A stretch of 64,000 nt of DNA from Pseudomonas iranensis (lineage in GTDB: Bacteria; Pseudomonadota; Gammaproteobacteria; Pseudomonadales; Pseudomonadaceae), in assembly GCF_014268585.2 (NCBI RefSeq), contig NZ_CP077092.1:2232001-2296000 (forward strand), read 5' to 3'. Positions 62,467 to 64,000 of the stretch are shown here, piece by piece. The notes below the pieces were generated by a model, which worked only from the letters and a program-made list of their open reading frames with translations, was not told the origin of the DNA and made no database searches. The translations under genes were made by a program, and so were the position numbers. Numbering within the stretch: the stretch's first letter is position 1; each line of letters begins with the position of its first letter.

Positions 62467-63909
62467 ATGCTGTCTCTGCTGACCGAACACCCTTTGTTTA
62501 GCGCGTTGATCCTGATCCTGCTCGATCTTGGCCTGTGGCGGCTGATCAGCTCTCGCGGCAGTGAATGGAAGCTGTTGGTGCGGGTGCTGATTTTTGCCCT
62601 GTTCAGCATTGTGCTGTTCAACGAAGGTCTCAACCCGATGGAACCGGCACCGTGGGCCGACAACGTGCCGCTGCATCTGGCGGCGACCGGGTTGCAGATC
62701 GGTTGGTGGCTGTTTGGTGCGCGGACCCTGACGGTGCTGATCGGCGCGGTGATGATGCAACGGGTCGGCCATACCGGCCGGCTGTTGCAGGACTTGCTCG
62801 GCGCGGTGATTTTCCTCATCGCGATCATTGCGGCGCTGGCGTACGTGCTCGATCTGCCAGTCAAAGGTGTGCTGGCGACGTCCGGCGCGTTGGCGATCAT
62901 CGTCGGCCTGGCCTTGCAGAGCACCTTGAGCGACGTGTTCTCCGGCATCGTCCTCAACACCACCAAGCCCTATCAACTCGATGACTGGATCTCCATCGAC
63001 GGCACCGAGGGCCGCGTCACCGACATCGACTGGCGCGCCACGCGTCTGCAAACCAGCCAGGGCAGCATGGCCGTGATTCCCAACTCGCTGGCGGCGAAAG
63101 CCAAAATCATCAACTTCAGCCGACCGAGCAATATGTTCGGCGTTTCCGTCAGCGTGCCCGTCAGCCCCCATGCCCGGCCCAGTTCGGTAATCGAGGCGCT
63201 GGAGCGAGCGATGCAGGGTTGTCGGCAATTGCTCGACACACCGGCGCCGAGCGTGTCGTTGAAGAGTTCTGCCAGCGGCGGCGCGGAATACGAGATCAGT
63301 GGATTTGTCGCTTCGATGGGCGAGAAGCGCGTGGTGCGCAATCAGTTGTTCGACCTCGCGTACCGGCATTTGCAGGCCTCCGGGGTCAACCTGCTGTCGA
63401 GCAACGAGACCAGCGCCGCACCACAGTTGTCGCGGCCACGGGCGCTGCTGGAAAGCTCACCGATCTTCTCGACTCTGCGTGAAGAAGAGAAAGACACCTT
63501 CAGCCAGAACATGACCCTGCAAACCTTCCGCGCCGGCGAAACGATTCTCGCGGGCGGGGAGGTCAGCGATCATTTGTTCATTATTGAGTCCGGCGTGGTA
63601 TCGGTGACGCTCAAGCGCCATGGTGCGCCACTGGAATCCGGGCGCATGGGGCCGGGCGAGGTGATCGGTGAGGCCGGGATTCTTTCCGACACCGCGCTGC
63701 CGGCGGATTTTTCCGCGAAGACTTTCTGCGCGCTGTATCGCATCGAGAAGTCCTACCTGAAACCGTGCCTGGATGCGCGCCATGACATCCACGATGCGAT
63801 GCAGGCATTGCTCGATTTCCGTCTGCACAAGGCGCAGTCGCTGACCGAGGAAACGCCCGTGGTCGCGCCGAAAAGAGGCTTTCTGCAATGGCTGCGTAAC
63901 CGAGTCTGA
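62467..63909 (+). CDS. MscS-family mechanosensitive channel with C-terminal cyclic-nucleotide-binding domain
   Basis: 480 residues from ATG 62467 with GGAG 8 bases upstream. Four to five membrane helices lie in residues 1-165; the pore-lining helix and MscS beta domain follow (A-I-I-V-G-L-A-L-Q-S-T-L-S-D-V-F-S-G-I near 140, D-W-I-S-I-D-G-T-E-G-R-V near 172). Residues about 345-460 are a CRP-like cyclic-nucleotide-binding domain (F-R-A-G-E-T-I, E-S-G-V-V-S-V, G-P-G-E-V-I-G-E-A-G-I-L). Such fusions are thought to be ligand-modulated small-conductance channels. The R-x-S/T-A signature of strong cAMP binders reads L-P-A-D-F, so cAMP binding is uncertain. Confidence 0.88.
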   Translation: MLSLLTEHPLFSALILILLDLGLWRLISSRGSEWKLLVRVLIFALFSIVLFNEGLNPMEPAPWADNVPLHLAATGLQIGWWLFGARTLTVLIGAVMMQRVGHTGRLLQDLLGAVIFLIAIIAALAYVLDLPVKGVLATSGALAIIVGLALQSTLSDVFSGIVLNTTKPYQLDDWISIDGTEGRVTDIDWRATRLQTSQGSMAVIPNSLAAKAKIINFSRPSNMFGVSVSVPVSPHARPSSVIEALERAMQGCRQLLDTPAPSVSLKSSASGGAEYEISGFVASMGEKRVVRNQLFDLAYRHLQASGVNLLSSNETSAAPQLSRPRALLESSPIFSTLREEEKDTFSQNMTLQTFRAGETILAGGEVSDHLFIIESGVVSVTLKRHGAPLESGRMGPGEVIGEAGILSDTALPADFSAKTFCALYRIEKSYLKPCLDARHDIHDAMQALLDFRLHKAQSLTEETPVVAPKRGFLQWLRNRV

Positions 63910-63992
63910 GCTGGCGCTTTGTGATTCGATGCAACCTGCGCGGCGTTCTCGGGGTCACAATTTGCAATCCCACCGGGCAGGAGTTGCAGACG

Positions 63993-64000
63993 ATGAAAAA
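63993..64000 (+). CDS. Possible start of a further gene, cut by the window end
   Basis: ATGAAAAA at the very end, with CAGGAG 10 bases upstream. Only two codons are visible, so nothing can be said about the product. Confidence 0.4.

Overview
The window is chromosomal DNA from a fluorescent Pseudomonas of the P. fluorescens group. Three things point there. The gene order pvdA-fpvI-pvdR-pvdT-opmQ-pvdP-pvdM-pvdN-pvdO-pvdE-fpvA-NRPS follows the P. aeruginosa pyoverdine locus. Base composition is GC-rich. REP elements of the GTGGGAGCGAGC type typical of this group are abundant. No rRNA, tRNA, CRISPR array or insertion sequence was seen.

Left flank (1-6.8 kb): the 3' end of an AraC-family regulator, a BRCT-domain protein, a small unknown protein, a GH15 glycosidase overlapping an SDR oxidoreductase, a class I terpene cyclase of the 2-methylisoborneol/2-methylenebornane type, and a divergent MFS transporter.

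Siderophore locus (6.8-53.2 kb): an SCP2-cupin/JmjC oxygenase and a divergent type II thioesterase plus SyrP-like aspartate beta-hydroxylase precede three NRPS genes with six modules. Specificity codes read from the A domains, together with the positions of E domains, give L-Lys | D-Asp(OH)-L-Ala | D-Thr-L-Ala-D-OHOrn. This is the peptide I know for pseudobactin from Pseudomonas B10. The last NRPS ends in an epimerization domain with no thioesterase, and a separate HSL-type alpha/beta hydrolase follows it. Next come a TonB-dependent receptor (fpvA), the inner-membrane exporter pvdE, the periplasmic maturation enzymes pvdO/N/M and pvdP, the tripartite efflux pump pvdR-pvdT-opmQ, the ECF sigma factor fpvI, and the ornithine hydroxylase pvdA. 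pvdF and fpvR, present at these positions in P. aeruginosa, are absent. pvdL, pvdS, pvdH and pvdQ lie outside the window. Eight TAAAT-N16-CGT type elements, six of them exact, mark the PvdS-dependent promoters of the locus.

Right flank (53.2-64 kb): a P-type Mg2+ ATPase (mgtA) with a long structured leader, a degenerate receiver protein, a BvgAS/RocAS-type response regulator and unorthodox sensor kinase, a pirin, and an MscS-family channel with a cyclic-nucleotide-binding domain. A 1.1-kb tandem array of eight REP-pair units lies between the convergent pvdP and opmQ genes. Two almost identical 20-bp lux-box-like palindromes sit at the same distance upstream of the terpene cyclase and of the right-flank response regulator, 52 kb apart.
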